Assembly: GCF_022968135.1 (NCBI RefSeq) | Contig: NZ_JALJRA010000003.1 | Span: 124,001-188,000 of the forward strand | Reading direction: 5' to 3' | Length of the DNA: 64,000 bases | From: Pseudorhizobium tarimense | GTDB taxonomy: Bacteria > Pseudomonadota > Alphaproteobacteria > Rhizobiales > Rhizobiaceae | Shown: piece after piece, positions 16,143 through 25,695 of the stretch | How positions within the stretch are numbered: the first letter of the stretch is position 1 | Layout: the number at the start of each line of letters is the position of its first letter | Made by a program: the position numbers and the translations under genes | Notes under the pieces: generated by a model | Database searches by the model: none | The model's input: the letters and a program-made list of their open reading frames with translations, nothing else | Told to the model about the DNA's origin: nothing

Positions 16143-17192
16143 TCAGCCGCCGGTCACGCTCATGTGGCGGGCGACGGCGGGGCGCTGATGGGTGCGGTCG
16201 ATGATGAAGTCGTGGCCCTTGGGCTTGCGCTGGATCGCTTCGTTGATCGCCGTCGACAGAAAGGAATCGTCATCAGAGGCCCGCAAGGCCGTGCGCAGGT
16301 CGGCAGCGTCGTTCTGGCCCAGGCACATGTAGAGCGTTCCGGTGCAGGTCAGTCGCACGCGATTGCAGCCCTCGCAGAAGTTGTGCGTCATCGGCGTGAT
16401 GAAGCCGAGGCGGCCGCCGGTTTCGGCGACCTCTACATATCGGGCCGGACCGCCGGTCTTGAAGGGGATGTCGGTCAGCGTGAACTGCTGTTCGAGATCG
16501 GCGCGAAGCTTGGAAAGCGGCAGGTAACGATCCGTGCGATCTTCCTCAATCTCGCCCATCGGCATGGTTTCAATGACGGTGAGATCCATTCCCCGGTCGT
16601 GCGCCCAGCGCATCATCTCCGGGATCTCGGTTTCATTGAAGTCCTTGAGTGCGACGGCGTTGAGCTTGATCTTCAGTCCCGCCATGCGAGCGGCCTCGAT
16701 GCCTTCCATCACACGAGCAAAATCGCCCCAGCGGGTGATCTCCTTGAACTTGTCCGGGTCGAGCGTGTCGAGCGAGACGTTGATGCGGCGCACGCCGCAA
16801 TCATAGAGCCCGGAAGCATAGCGGACGAGCTGGGAGCCGTTGGTGGTCAGCGTCAGTTCGTCCAGATCGCCCGCATCAATGTGGCGGCCGAGCGCCCGCA
16901 CCAGGTGCATGATGTTCTTGCGCACCAGCGGTTCGCCGCCGGTGAGGCGCAGCTTACGGACCCCCTTGGCGATGAAGGCGGAACAGAGACGATCCAGTTC
17001 CTCCAGTGTCAGAAGATCCTTCTTCGGCAGGAAGGTCATGTTCTCCGCCATGCAATAGGTGCAGCGGAAGTCGCAACGGTCTGTGACGGAGACGCGCAAA
17101 TAGGTGACCGAACGGCCGAAGCGGTCGATCATCGGCGTCTTTCCGCCCTGGAGCGGTCGGGCGTTGCCCAGTGGTCCTGCCAGTGTGTTCAA
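16143..17192 (-). CDS. moaA: GTP 3',8-cyclase MoaA
   Basis: This 349-residue radical-SAM enzyme has the N-terminal 4Fe-4S motif [11 protein letters not shown] (CxxxCxxC, near residues 39-46), [11 protein letters not shown] for SAM binding, and a C-terminal cluster region with [20 protein letters not shown] that holds the second Fe-S cluster and binds GTP. It makes 3',8-cyclo-GTP, the first intermediate of molybdenum cofactor synthesis. It lies about 5.5 kb from mobA/mobB, separated by the chemoreceptor gene. Length is normal for the family. Confidence 0.96.
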   Translation of the reverse strand: MNTLAGPLGNARPLQGGKTPMIDRFGRSVTYLRVSVTDRCDFRCTYCMAENMTFLPKKDLLTLEELDRLCSAFIAKGVRKLRLTGGEPLVRKNIMHLVRALGRHIDAGDLDELTLTTNGSQLVRYASGLYDCGVRRINVSLDTLDPDKFKEITRWGDFARVMEGIEAARMAGLKIKLNAVALKDFNETEIPEMMRWAHDRGMDLTVIETMPMGEIEEDRTDRYLPLSKLRADLEQQFTLTDIPFKTGGPARYVEVAETGGRLGFITPMTHNFCEGCNRVRLTCTGTLYMCLGQNDAADLRTALRASDDDSFLSTAINEAIQRKPKGHDFIIDRTHQRPAVARHMSVTGG

Positions 17193-17311
17193 GGATCGTC
17201 CTCCTGAACGGTGAAAGTGGGCGGCATCGGCGCGAACGTCAAGGGCTGCATCCGGGTTGCGGCGTGGGTAGCAAGCTTCTAATCGTGAGGACTTAGCGAA
17301 TACAGGACCAG

Positions 17312-17695
17312 ATGCACATGACCGATTTATGGCCGACCGAGCTGCGGGTATCGAAGGACCGGCGTATCCTCAACGTCACCTTCAATGACGGGCGGAGCTA
17401 TCCGCTACCTGCCGAGATGCTGCGCGTCCTCTCACCTTCTGCAGAGGTACAGGGGCACGGGCCGGGCCAGAAGGTCACGGTGCCGGGCAAGCGGGAGGTT
17501 GCCATCGGCAGTCTTACCCCAACGGGACATTATGCAGTGCGGATCGGCTTCGACGACGGGCACAGCAGCGGCATTTATACCTGGACCTATCTTCGAGAGC
17601 TCGGCGAGGACGGCGAGCGGCTATTTGCCGAATACGAGCGGGAGCTTGCAGAGAAAGGCTTGAGCCGCGAGCCGGTTGCCCGTGGCGGACGCTAG
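17312..17695 (+). CDS. DUF971 domain protein
   Basis: This is a 127-residue protein with [40 protein letters not shown] and [21 protein letters not shown], matching the DUF971 domain. The domain also forms the N-terminal part of gamma-butyrobetaine hydroxylases and occurs alone in proteins linked to Fe-S or molybdenum cofactor metabolism. Its position beside moaA and the YkgJ-type protein fits the latter, but that is inference. The first of two near-adjacent ATGs was used. The last four bases overlap the convergent MarR gene. Confidence 0.85.
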   Translation: MHMTDLWPTELRVSKDRRILNVTFNDGRSYPLPAEMLRVLSPSAEVQGHGPGQKVTVPGKREVAIGSLTPTGHYAVRIGFDDGHSSGIYTWTYLRELGEDGERLFAEYERELAEKGLSREPVARGGR

Positions 17696-18168
17696 CCCGA
17701 CTCCGCACCGCCATCGTCCTCCATCTGCAGCGCTGCGATGATCCGCTCCATTTGAGCGCCAATCGCCGAGCAGTCCTCGAGCGGTGTCCTGGACAAGCTC
17801 CGGTCTATGAGGGCGGTCTGAATCTGCATCGCGCGGAGCGCCAGCGCCTCGCCCTCCGCGGTCAGAAAGAGGCGGAGAACTCGCTTGTCGCGGCTATCGC
17901 CCCGCCGCTCTATCAGTCCACGACGCTCCATCTGCGGCAGCGTCATGCTGATGTTCGAGCGGCCCACGAGCAGCTTGCGGGCCAATTCCTGCTGCGAGAG
18001 CCCCGCGTGGCGGTAGAGATTCGCCAAGATGTCGAGATGCGGCGGCTTGAGGTCGAGCGGCGCGAGCTCCCGGGTGAGCGCGGACTGCATCATCTGGCAC
18101 GCCCGCGCTACGCTCACCCAGCTCCTGAAGCGCGGATGGTCCCAGGGAAGGAATTGCTTTTTGTTCAT
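17692..18168 (-). CDS. MarR family transcriptional regulator
   Basis: This 158-residue regulator has a winged helix-turn-helix: LSQQELARKLLVGRSNISMTLPQMERRGLIERRGDSRDKR, where DSRDKR is the wing of MarR proteins. It binds DNA as a dimer and usually represses its own gene and a divergent target until a ligand binds. The divergent gene is an alpha/beta hydrolase, and a 7+2+7 inverted repeat lies 14 bases before this start codon. The inducing ligand is unknown. Confidence 0.92.
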   Translation of the reverse strand: MNKKQFLPWDHPRFRSWVSVARACQMMQSALTRELAPLDLKPPHLDILANLYRHAGLSQQELARKLLVGRSNISMTLPQMERRGLIERRGDSRDKRVLRLFLTAEGEALALRAMQIQTALIDRSLSRTPLEDCSAIGAQMERIIAALQMEDDGGAESG

Positions 18169-18181
18169 CGTTGTACTTTAT

Positions 18182-18197
18182 TGTTCAAGGTTGAACA
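18182..18197. promoter_or_regulatory. Probable MarR operator
   Basis: TGTTCAA, two bases (GG), then TTGAACA form a perfect inverted repeat between the divergent marR-like and hydrolase genes. It is 14 bases from the regulator start and about 19 bases before the hydrolase start. Size and symmetry suit a MarR dimer. Confidence 0.65.
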
Positions 18198-18215
18198 TTG
18201 TAAGGCAGTCCCACC

Positions 18216-19130
18216 ATGCCATCATTCGCGTTAAAGATCATCCGTCCTTTCTTTTCCATCGGCAGTAGCCTGGCGCCGAGGATCACCAGCGGCATCGCGT
18301 TCGCGCTGTTCTGCCTGACCCCGTCCCGAAGGCCCGTCGGCGTCAGGGCGGAGAAGGTTCATGCGGAAGGTCAAAAGCGTCTCGATGCCACGCAAGCCAT
18401 GCCTTTCCCGCTGGGGAAGACGACCGTGATGGCTTACCGCTTCAATGGCGGCGTTCAGTCATCTGGGCGTCGCTTCCTCGTGGTGCACGGCTGGGGATCG
18501 GCGGCGGCCTATATCTCGGCTCTTGCGGAAGGACTGGCGGCGGAGGGGGACGAAGTGGTCGTTCTGGACTTTCCCGGGCACGGACGATCGAGCGGACGGC
18601 AGTTGCACATGCGCATGGCGGTCGATGCCATCGTCGAAGCCGAACGGCGCTTTGGACCCTTCGACGGAGCGGTCGGTCATTCGTTCGGCGGCGCGAGCCT
18701 GATGCTCGCGGCAGGTGGCGTGATACAGGGAGCCGGCAGGATCTCACCGCCGCGCCTTGCCATCATCGGGGCGCCGAGCCGCATCGAATGGCTGTTTGAT
18801 GCCTTTGCTGCCGCACTCGGTCTGGGAGTTAAGGCGAAGCAGGGATTGATCCGGCATGCGGAGGAAATTGCGGGCGCCCGGCTTGCCGATTTCGATACCG
18901 TTGTCGTGGCCCGCAAGATCCGAACGCCGCTACTGGTCGTCCATGCGGAGGACGACAAGGAAGTGGATGCTGCGCATGCACAACGCTTTTCGGCGGTTCC
19001 CACTGCAGTAATCCACTGGGCCAATGGGCTTGGTCATCGCCGGATCATCAGCGATGGCGAGGTGATTGCAAGGATCCGCTCCTTTTTGCGGGAAGGGTCT
19101 GCGGAAAGCGCCCATACATCGGCTGCATGA
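18216..19130 (+). CDS. Alpha/beta hydrolase
   Basis: This 304-residue protein has the alpha/beta-hydrolase pattern: VVHGWGSAAAYISAL with the oxyanion region, VLDFPGHGRSSG, the nucleophile elbow GHSFGGASL (Ser near residue 155), and a late LLVVHAEDDKEVDAAHAQRF with the catalytic Asp. A final GLGHRRII carries the His. The N-terminus (IIRPFFSIGSSLAPRITSGI) may be a membrane anchor. It is divergent from a MarR gene across a shared operator, so it is probably that regulator's target. The substrate is unknown. Confidence 0.88.
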   Translation: MPSFALKIIRPFFSIGSSLAPRITSGIAFALFCLTPSRRPVGVRAEKVHAEGQKRLDATQAMPFPLGKTTVMAYRFNGGVQSSGRRFLVVHGWGSAAAYISALAEGLAAEGDEVVVLDFPGHGRSSGRQLHMRMAVDAIVEAERRFGPFDGAVGHSFGGASLMLAAGGVIQGAGRISPPRLAIIGAPSRIEWLFDAFAAALGLGVKAKQGLIRHAEEIAGARLADFDTVVVARKIRTPLLVVHAEDDKEVDAAHAQRFSAVPTAVIHWANGLGHRRIISDGEVIARIRSFLREGSAESAHTSAA

Positions 19131-19194
19131 GTGATTGCATGGTCCCGCACGCCGCTGTAGCGTCCTTCCGCAACAGGCGTGGAAACGGTACGGC

Positions 19195-19803
19195 ATGACG
19201 ATCATCACCAGCATTGAACAGCTGAAGCAGATTTATGGTGACGCCAGCGAGGCGTCGATGGTGAAGGTCACCCGTTCACTCACCGCAGAATACCAGCGGA
19301 TGATCGAGGCCTCTCCGTTCGTGGCTCTCTCGACGGTCGGACCTGAAGGGCTGGACTGCTCGCCTCGTGGTGACGCCGGCAGCTGTGTGCGGGTCAAGGA
19401 CAAGACGACGCTGCTTCTGCCGGATTGGCGGGGCAACAACCGGATCGATTCGCTCCTCAACATCGTCCGCGACCCACGGGTGGCGCTGATGTTCCTGATC
19501 CCGGGTTCCAGCACGGCCATGCGCGTCAATGGGAAGGCCGTGGTGTCCGTTGAGCCAGATCTGTTGCAGAGCTTCGGGATGGACGGCCGGCATCCACGCA
19601 CCGTGGTGGTGATCACCATCGTCGAGGTCTACTTCCAGTGCGCCCGCGCAATCATGCGTGCCGAGCTCTGGAATCCGCAGCGTTATGTCGACGCGAACAG
19701 TCTGCCTTCGCCGGGCATGCTGCTGAAGGCGGCGAAGGCTGACTTCGATCAGGAGACCTACGACCGGGAATGGGCAGGCCGCGCCGCCGCAACGATGTGG
19801 TGA
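19195..19803 (+). CDS. FMN-binding PPOX-type flavoprotein
   Basis: This 202-residue protein belongs to the pyridoxamine 5'-phosphate oxidase-like split-barrel fold. Markers are FVALSTVGPEGLDCSPRGD, LLLPDWRGNNRIDSLLNI, RVALMFLIPGSSTAMRVNGKAV, and the late VEVYFQCARAIMRAELW. The last two resemble the MSMEG_1061-type FMN-dependent subgroup. It probably binds FMN and acts on an unknown small substrate rather than in B6 synthesis. The inner ATG at 19195 was chosen, as the first 20 codons of the longer frame have no family match. It follows the hydrolase by 64 bases. Confidence 0.85.
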   Translation: MTIITSIEQLKQIYGDASEASMVKVTRSLTAEYQRMIEASPFVALSTVGPEGLDCSPRGDAGSCVRVKDKTTLLLPDWRGNNRIDSLLNIVRDPRVALMFLIPGSSTAMRVNGKAVVSVEPDLLQSFGMDGRHPRTVVVITIVEVYFQCARAIMRAELWNPQRYVDANSLPSPGMLLKAAKADFDQETYDREWAGRAAATMW

Positions 19804-19806
19804 CGA

Positions 19807-20877
19807 TCAGCCGCGATAAATGAGCCAGTTCTTCCCGGCATAGTCGCCCCTGAGCGACTCGTCGAAGAGGACGGTCCGATTCCTGCCCGTGTGCTTTGCG
19901 TGGTAGAGGGCGATGTCCGCATTGGCGTAGAGTGCTCCGGCGTCCGCCGCCTGTGAGCCCATGGAATAGCCGAGCGATATCGTGATCGGGCCATATTGCA
20001 CGCCGGATCTGGAGTTGCGGAAGCTGCGGGTTTCGAGGGCGCAGCGGATGCGCTCGCAGATCAGCATCACCTCGTCGGCCGTGTTGCCCTCGACGATGAT
20101 GGCGAACTCCTCGCCGCCCGTGCGCGCAACAAAGAGATCCTTGCGGACATTGGCGCGGATGACGGAGGCGACGCTGGACAGGATCTTGTCGCCGACGGGG
20201 TGGCCGAAGCTGTCGTTGATCTTCTTGAAGTTGTCGATGTCGGCGAGGATGAGGGCCGCAACTGGCAGATTAGGCGCCGCATCGTAAAGTGCCGCCAGGC
20301 GCTCGTCGAAGGCGCGGCGGTTCGCCAGCCGGGTCAGGGAGTCGGTGTTGGCGATGCGCTTGTATTCGTCGAGTTCGCGCCGGACCTGGTCCATTTCCTG
20401 CGAATGCTCGACCATGCTGCCGACGGTGCGCTCGCCTTGGGCCATCTGATCGCCGGTAGCGTCTGTCAGAAGCTTGATCGCATTGCGGATGATGTCGGTC
20501 GAATAGTTCGCCTTGGAATTGATGCGCGTTGCCGTTTCACCGAGCAGGCGGGTGTAGCTTTCCATCGACTGCTGTTCCTGACGCAGGAGAGTCAGCAGGC
20601 CTTCCAGCTCGACGAGCAGCTTGTCGTGGACACGCTCGATCACCTCCACCTGAGCCGTACCGAGAAATTCGGCCGCGAGGTCATCGAGTTCCTCCTGGCT
20701 TGCGTAACTCCCCAGTGCGGCCAAGCGCTGGGTCAGGGCGCCGTTGGCGCCGATATAGGCTTCGTAGAAGAGCTGGTAGTTTCGCGGGATTGGCGCGACA
20801 CCCATCGCCCGCAATGCATAGACGATCTGACCGACCACGTCGGTCGCCTGCGTCTTCGACGCATTGGCCGCTGCCAT
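19807..20877 (-). CDS. Diguanylate cyclase (GGDEF domain)
   Basis: This is a 356-residue soluble protein with an N-terminal helical region (about 1-180) containing two coiled-coil-like stretches and no membrane segments. A C-terminal GGDEF domain follows (ANTDSLTRLANRRAFDERL, DNFKKINDSFGHPVGDKIL), with the active-site ARTGGEEFAIIVEG. The GGEEF motif indicates an active cyclase making c-di-GMP. I do not see a clear RxxD inhibitory site at the usual spacing before GGEEF. The stop is three bases from the convergent flavoprotein stop. The N-terminal sensing function is unknown. Confidence 0.92.
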   Translation of the reverse strand: MAAANASKTQATDVVGQIVYALRAMGVAPIPRNYQLFYEAYIGANGALTQRLAALGSYASQEELDDLAAEFLGTAQVEVIERVHDKLLVELEGLLTLLRQEQQSMESYTRLLGETATRINSKANYSTDIIRNAIKLLTDATGDQMAQGERTVGSMVEHSQEMDQVRRELDEYKRIANTDSLTRLANRRAFDERLAALYDAAPNLPVAALILADIDNFKKINDSFGHPVGDKILSSVASVIRANVRKDLFVARTGGEEFAIIVEGNTADEVMLICERIRCALETRSFRNSRSGVQYGPITISLGYSMGSQAADAGALYANADIALYHAKHTGRNRTVLFDESLRGDYAGKNWLIYRG

Positions 20878-21073
20878 CCAAGCCCCCCATGGCTCTCACA
20901 ATTCATGCTTTAGGATTGGGTTATATGAGAAATATTGGAAAAGAATTAAGGGGGTACCGTCTGCTGGCGTACATTGGGAAGGCCGCGGAGCGCAGAACAG
21001 ACGGGATTATCTATTCGGAAACAAGAGCTTGCAAGATGACGCTCTGTTCCATGCGAACGGGAGAAAGAAATTT

Positions 21074-21111
21074 GCAGCAACTAGAGGGCGAATTTTCCCT
21101 CGAGTTGCTGC
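21074..21111 (-). terminator. Long hairpin downstream of fumC
   Basis: A nine-bp stem, one mismatch, then five more bp enclose an eight-base loop (21074-21088 with 21097-21111). It starts 29 bases past the fumC stop. On the minus strand it is followed by AAATTTCTTTCT, a modest T-rich tail. It is the likely fumC terminator. The surrounding 20878-21139 stretch holds no convincing gene. Confidence 0.65.
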
Positions 21112-21139
21112 CTCGGATCGGGCGGTGGTTAAATTCCCG

Positions 21140-22531
21140 TTAGCGTGGACCGATCATGTTTTCGGGGCGCACGTACTGGTCGAACTCCTCGTTCGTCAGG
21201 TAGCCGCCGCCGACAGCCTCTTCGCGCAGCGTCGTGCCGTTCTTGTGGGCGGTCTTCGCTATCTTGGCGCATGTGTCGTAGCCGAGCTTGCTGTTCAGTG
21301 CCGTCACCAGCATCAGCGAGTTCTCGACGCCGCGCTTGATGTTGTCTTCGCGTGCCTCGATCCCGACGACGCAGTTATCGGTGAAGGACACGGCTGCGTC
21401 GCCCAGCAACTGAACCGACTGGAGGAAGTTGTAGGCCATCATCGGGTTGTAGACATTGAGCTCGAAATGGCCCTGGCTGCCGGCAAAGGTGATGGCCGCA
21501 TGGTTGCCGAAGATGTGGGCGCAAACCTGCGTCATCGCTTCCGACTGAGTGGGATTGACCTTGCCCGGCATGATCGACGAGCCAGGCTCGTTTTCCGGCA
21601 GGGCCAGTTCGCCGAGACCGGCGCGCGGGCCGGAACCGAGGAATCGGATGTCGTTGGCGATCTTGAAGAGCGCTGCCGCGGCGGCGTTGATCGCGCCATG
21701 GGCGAAGACCATGGCGTCGTGCGCGGCAAGCGCCTCGAACTTGTTAGGCGCGCTGATGAAGGGCAGGCCGGTGATCTTCGCGATCTCCTCCGCCACCTTC
21801 TCGGCGAAGCCGACTGGGGCGTTCAGGCCCGTGCCGACGGCCGTGCCGCCCTGGGCGAGTTCGTAGAGGCCGGAGAGCGTAAGCTCGATCCGCTTGATGG
21901 CCGAGGCGACCTGGGCAGTATAGCCACCGAACTCCTGCCCGAGCGTCAGCGGGGTCGCATCCTGCGTATGTGTGCGGCCGATCTTGATGATGTGGGCAAA
22001 GGCCTTCGACTTGGCGTCGAGCGCTGCGTGCAGGTGCTTCAGGCTTGGCAGGAGATGGCGCACGATTTCTTCGGCGCAGGCGATGTGCATGGCCGTCGGA
22101 TACGTGTCGTTGGACGACTGGCTCATGTTGACGTGGTCGTTCGGGTGCACCGGCTTCTTGGAGCCCATCGTGCCACCGAGCAGTTCGATCGCCCGGTTCG
22201 AGATGACCTCGTTGGCATTCATGTTGGATTGGGTGCCCGACCCCGTCTGCCAAACGACCAGCGGGAAGTGCTCGTTGAGCTTGCCTTCGATGACCTCCTG
22301 GGCAGCATCGACGATCGCCTTGCCGAGATCCTCGTCGAGGGCACCTAGATCCATGTTCGCACGCGCCGCTGCCTGCTTGACGATGCCGAGTGCGCGGATG
22401 ACGGCGACCGGCTGCTTCTCCCAGCCGATCTTGAAGTTGCCGAGCGAACGCTGCGCCTGAGCGCCCCAATAGCGGTCGCTGGCGACGTCGATCGGTCCAA
22501 AGGTATCGGTTTCGGTGCGGGTCGATGCCAT
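21140..22531 (-). CDS. fumC: Class II fumarate hydratase
   Basis: This 463-residue enzyme has the family signature [13 protein letters not shown] near residue 320, [13 protein letters not shown] and [17 protein letters not shown]. It interconverts fumarate and malate in the TCA cycle and, being class II, uses no Fe-S cluster. The start at 22531 gives [20 protein letters not shown], the usual N-terminus; 50 extra in-frame codons upstream are not family-like. Neighbours are unrelated in pathway except the malic enzyme 11 kb away. Confidence 0.96.
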   Translation of the reverse strand: MASTRTETDTFGPIDVASDRYWGAQAQRSLGNFKIGWEKQPVAVIRALGIVKQAAARANMDLGALDEDLGKAIVDAAQEVIEGKLNEHFPLVVWQTGSGTQSNMNANEVISNRAIELLGGTMGSKKPVHPNDHVNMSQSSNDTYPTAMHIACAEEIVRHLLPSLKHLHAALDAKSKAFAHIIKIGRTHTQDATPLTLGQEFGGYTAQVASAIKRIELTLSGLYELAQGGTAVGTGLNAPVGFAEKVAEEIAKITGLPFISAPNKFEALAAHDAMVFAHGAINAAAAALFKIANDIRFLGSGPRAGLGELALPENEPGSSIMPGKVNPTQSEAMTQVCAHIFGNHAAITFAGSQGHFELNVYNPMMAYNFLQSVQLLGDAAVSFTDNCVVGIEAREDNIKRGVENSLMLVTALNSKLGYDTCAKIAKTAHKNGTTLREEAVGGGYLTNEEFDQYVRPENMIGPR

Positions 22532-22920
22532 GTTTCTGCCTCTGCTGCGCGAGATGATAGCGCTGGAGTTATTCGACAAAACGCCGTGGTGCAAGGCCGC
22601 GCGCTGATTCGTAGACCAATGTCGGACAGATGTGCGTCGACCCCTGACAAAGAGGAGAAAGAGCACCATGTGCCGTGCCATTTATACCACGACACGGAGA
22701 ATTTGGCCTTTCGGTATTGCAGCACCGCACCGTCGATCACCGCCCGAATGAGTAAAAATTTAACGAATAGTTTCTTAACCTTGTGCCGGTGGATGGGGTC
22801 GCTCTCGCGGTAGCGAAGCATGCCGCCGGCGACCTGCCGCTTCCTTTCCATACACCATGCGTTCCGCTAGAGCGGAGCGCGAAAGCGCTGAATGGCCGCA
22901 CCAGCCGACGGGGATTACAT
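22532..22920. promoter_or_regulatory. Divergent intergenic region fumC / L,D-transpeptidase
   Basis: This 389-base gap contains promoters for two divergent genes. An AT-rich block at 22750-22780 carries two direct TTAAC copies (22760-22764 and 22775-22779) separated by ten bases. TTAAC is the half-site used by CtrA, but the spacing is not the usual one. I see no RNA gene or credible small ORF here. Confidence 0.4.
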
Positions 22921-24795
22921 TTGCAGATCACATCCAAAAAAACTTCGATCGCGCTGGCGTTCGTTTCCGCCTTCTCCACGTTCGCCACCGGAGTGGCGCC
23001 GGCACAGGCGATCACCCTTATGGACATCATCCGCGGTGGGCCCGGCCGGCGCGAGCCTGTTATCGATAGGGAGCTTCCCGGCGTCATTTCGCGTGATCGA
23101 CGCGCCGAGCGCGATATCGATCCGCAGCCGCTGCCGAAGGTTATTGGGCCGCAGTATCACGTCTATCGGGCCGACCCAATGCGTGCGGTGAAAACGGAGG
23201 GTTTCGCCGCTGCCGCTGCAACCGGTGCGGAGCGCTTTATCGCCGATGCCAAGGTTTCAGCCCCAGGCGATGTAGCCGATGCGCTGGAAGGCTTCTACCG
23301 CAAGACGACCAAGCCACTGTGGGTCGCGGACGGGGACGTCAACGAGAAGGCGAGGGGGGTGCTTTCCCTTCTGGAGCGCGCTGGCGACTACGGTCTTCAT
23401 CCGGCGGACTACCGGGTTGCCAAACCTGAGCTGGTGACGGCGAGCGTCGAGACGGCCTCTCTGGCTAACGATGCGGCGGTTCCCTCGGCGTCCGAGAACC
23501 GCGAGCGGGCGCTGATGCAGTTCGAGCTTGCGCTCTCTGCAAAGGCACTGATGTTCGCGCAGGACATGGTGCGCGGTCGCCTCGACCCCAACCGCATCTC
23601 GGGCTACCACGATTTCAAGCGCAAGGCGGTGAAGCTTTCCTTCGTGCTGCCGTTCATCAAGTCGGATGACAATGCTGCTGCCTATCTCGAAAGCCTAGCC
23701 CCGCAAGGATCGCAGTTCCTGGCGCTGAAGAGCGAGCTCGCCAAGCTGCATGCGGAGGAGGGGGACGATGGTCAGCGGATCGTGCTGCCGGAGAAGCTGC
23801 TGCTCAAGCCCGGGACCAGCAGTCCGGAAGTGGCCAATGTTGTCGCAGCGATCCGCAAGCATGGCTCGGACGAGTTGAAGGCAAGCCATTCGGCGACGTT
23901 CGCAAGCTACCAGACCGGCAGCGACTACACGCCGGAGATCGTCGACCTCGTGAAGGATTTCCAGAAGGAGTCGGGGCTAAAATCAGACGGCGTCGTCGGC
24001 CCGGCGACCGTGCGCGCCATGGTCGGGGACTCGCTTGAAGCAAAGATCGACAAGGTTGTCGTGGCGATGGAACAGGCACGCTGGCTGCCGGCGGATCTAG
24101 GCGACCGCTATGTGTTTATCAACCAGCCGGCCTACACCGTCTACTACCATGACAAGAGCGCGGAGCAGTTCTCCATGCGCGTGGTCGTCGGCTCCAAGGC
24201 GAACCAGACTTATTTCTTCCAGGACCAGATCGAAACCGTAGAGTTCAACCCGTACTGGGGCGTGCCGCAGTCGATTATCATCAACGAGATGCTGCCGCAT
24301 CTGCGTTCAGACCCCTCCTATCTCGACCGCATGGGCTACCAGGTTGAGGTGAACGGGCGGCCGGTCTCTTCAACCAGCGTCAACTGGTACGGCTCGACGC
24401 AGTCGATCTCCGTGCGTCAACCGCCGTCGAGCGACAATGCGCTGGGCGAGCTGAAGATCTTGTTTCCGAACGCGCATGCGATCTACATGCATGACACGCC
24501 TTCGAAGAGCTTCTTCAAGCGTGACATGCGCGCGCTCAGCCATGGCTGCGTGCGCCTGGCCGATCCGCGCAAGATGGCGGCCGCCGTGCTCGGCATCACC
24601 GAGCAGGATGTGGCGGGAAAGATCGCACAGGGGAAGAATGTCGGCGAGAAGGTCACCGCCACGATCCCTGTCTACGTCGCCTATTTCACCGCCTGGCCCA
24701 ACAAGGACGGCGTGGTTGAGTACTTCGACGACATGTACGACCGGGATGCCGCGACCCTGAAAGCGCTGAAGGCGACGAGCGAAGCTCGGGCATAA
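22921..24795 (+). CDS. L,D-transpeptidase (YcbB-like) with peptidoglycan-binding domain
   Basis: This is a 624-residue exported enzyme. I chose TTG at 22921 because GGGGA lies six bases upstream and the N-terminus then becomes a clean signal peptide (QITSKKTSIALAFVSAFSTF, ending VAPAQA). After an Ala-rich linker comes an all-helical domain, a peptidoglycan-binding motif (VDLVKDFQKESGLKSDGVVG, about residues 340-365), and the YkuD catalytic domain with SHGCVRLADPRK; the catalytic Cys is about residue 543. It forms 3-3 crosslinks in murein, a prominent reaction in pole-growing Rhizobiales. It ends near a shared terminator with gph. Confidence 0.9.
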   Translation: MQITSKKTSIALAFVSAFSTFATGVAPAQAITLMDIIRGGPGRREPVIDRELPGVISRDRRAERDIDPQPLPKVIGPQYHVYRADPMRAVKTEGFAAAAATGAERFIADAKVSAPGDVADALEGFYRKTTKPLWVADGDVNEKARGVLSLLERAGDYGLHPADYRVAKPELVTASVETASLANDAAVPSASENRERALMQFELALSAKALMFAQDMVRGRLDPNRISGYHDFKRKAVKLSFVLPFIKSDDNAAAYLESLAPQGSQFLALKSELAKLHAEEGDDGQRIVLPEKLLLKPGTSSPEVANVVAAIRKHGSDELKASHSATFASYQTGSDYTPEIVDLVKDFQKESGLKSDGVVGPATVRAMVGDSLEAKIDKVVVAMEQARWLPADLGDRYVFINQPAYTVYYHDKSAEQFSMRVVVGSKANQTYFFQDQIETVEFNPYWGVPQSIIINEMLPHLRSDPSYLDRMGYQVEVNGRPVSSTSVNWYGSTQSISVRQPPSSDNALGELKILFPNAHAIYMHDTPSKSFFKRDMRALSHGCVRLADPRKMAAAVLGITEQDVAGKIAQGKNVGEKVTATIPVYVAYFTAWPNKDGVVEYFDDMYDRDAATLKALKATSEARA

Positions 24796-24822
24796 CGGGG
24801 GCTTCAGTCTCTAAATGCAAAG

Positions 24823-24849
24823 AAAGGGCGGCTTCACGGCCGCCTTTTT
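24823..24849. terminator. Bidirectional terminator between L,D-transpeptidase and gph
   Basis: GGCGGC (24827-24832) pairs with GCCGCC (24839-24844), flanked by AAAG on one side and TTTTT on the other. It sits between two convergent genes and can serve both strands. Confidence 0.75.
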
Positions 24850-25551
24850 CTATTCAACCGCAGTGTTTGCCTGCAGGCGTGCTTGGATCAGCCCTTGGAT
24901 CAGGTCGATCGTCAGGTCGTCGAAGGTTTCGATCACATGATCGGGCTGCAGCTCCGCGACCGGTACGTCCGAATAGCCGAAGGTGACGGCGATCGAGGGA
25001 ATACCGGCATTGCGGGCGGCGAGGATGTCATTGACGCTGTCGCCAATCATGACGGTCTGCCGCAGATCGCCGTCGGCCCTCTCGACCGTTCCGAGGATAT
25101 GCCGCGCATCCGGTTTTCTGACGGGGAAGGTGTCGCCGCCGGTGACGACCGAGAAGCGGTCGGCAAGCCCGAGCTTCTCGATCAGCGGCAGGGCCAGCTC
25201 CTCCAGTTTGTTGGTGCAGACCGCAGCCGTCATCCCGGCACCCGAGATCCGGTCGAGCGCCTCCAGAAGCCCAGGATAGGGTTTGCTGGCGCCCGGCATC
25301 TCCCGCTTATAATGCGCCAGGAAGCGCTCCAACAGAGGCTCGACCTCCTGCTCTCCGATACAATGTCCGCGTAGCTCGAAAGCGCGGCGGATCATCACGC
25401 GCGCACCCTGGCCGACCAAGTGCGTCAGATCCTGGTAGCTAACGGGTGCGAGATCGGCAGCTGCAATCGTATGGTTGAGGCTGGTAACCAGATCCTGTGC
25501 AGTGTCGATCAGTGTTCCGTCTAGATCAAAAATCACCAGTGGGGCAGTCAT
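24850..25551 (-). CDS. gph: Phosphoglycolate phosphatase
   Basis: This 233-residue HAD-family enzyme has VIFDLDGTLIDTAQDL (nucleophile DxDGT, residues 8-12), VCTNKLEELALPL as motif II, and MIGDSVNDILAARNAGI as the metal-binding motif. It dephosphorylates 2-phosphoglycolate from DNA repair or photorespiratory-type side reactions. The start at 25551 follows GGAGAGCGAG; a much longer frame upstream is antisense to rpiA. It is divergent from rpiA, a common neighbour in rhizobia. Substrate assignment rests on family similarity. Confidence 0.9.
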   Translation of the reverse strand: MTAPLVIFDLDGTLIDTAQDLVTSLNHTIAAADLAPVSYQDLTHLVGQGARVMIRRAFELRGHCIGEQEVEPLLERFLAHYKREMPGASKPYPGLLEALDRISGAGMTAAVCTNKLEELALPLIEKLGLADRFSVVTGGDTFPVRKPDARHILGTVERADGDLRQTVMIGDSVNDILAARNAGIPSIAVTFGYSDVPVAELQPDHVIETFDDLTIDLIQGLIQARLQANTAVE

Positions 25552-25695
25552 CTCGCTCTCCAGTCTCACAGTCGGTGCTCTCGGCAGTAGATTGGCAGAG
25601 CCGCAAATGCAAATCGGCAGGAGCGGGAAGGGACTTTCCCTCGCAGGGGCAGGCGTGTAAACAGCATCGGCGAAACAGCGGGGAGCTTCTGGCGC

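Noticed and set aside
20924..21143. Small plus-strand open frame of about 72 residues between the diguanylate cyclase and fumC
   Set aside because: Codon use is unlike the neighbours, there is no good ribosome site, and it runs through the fumC terminator hairpin.
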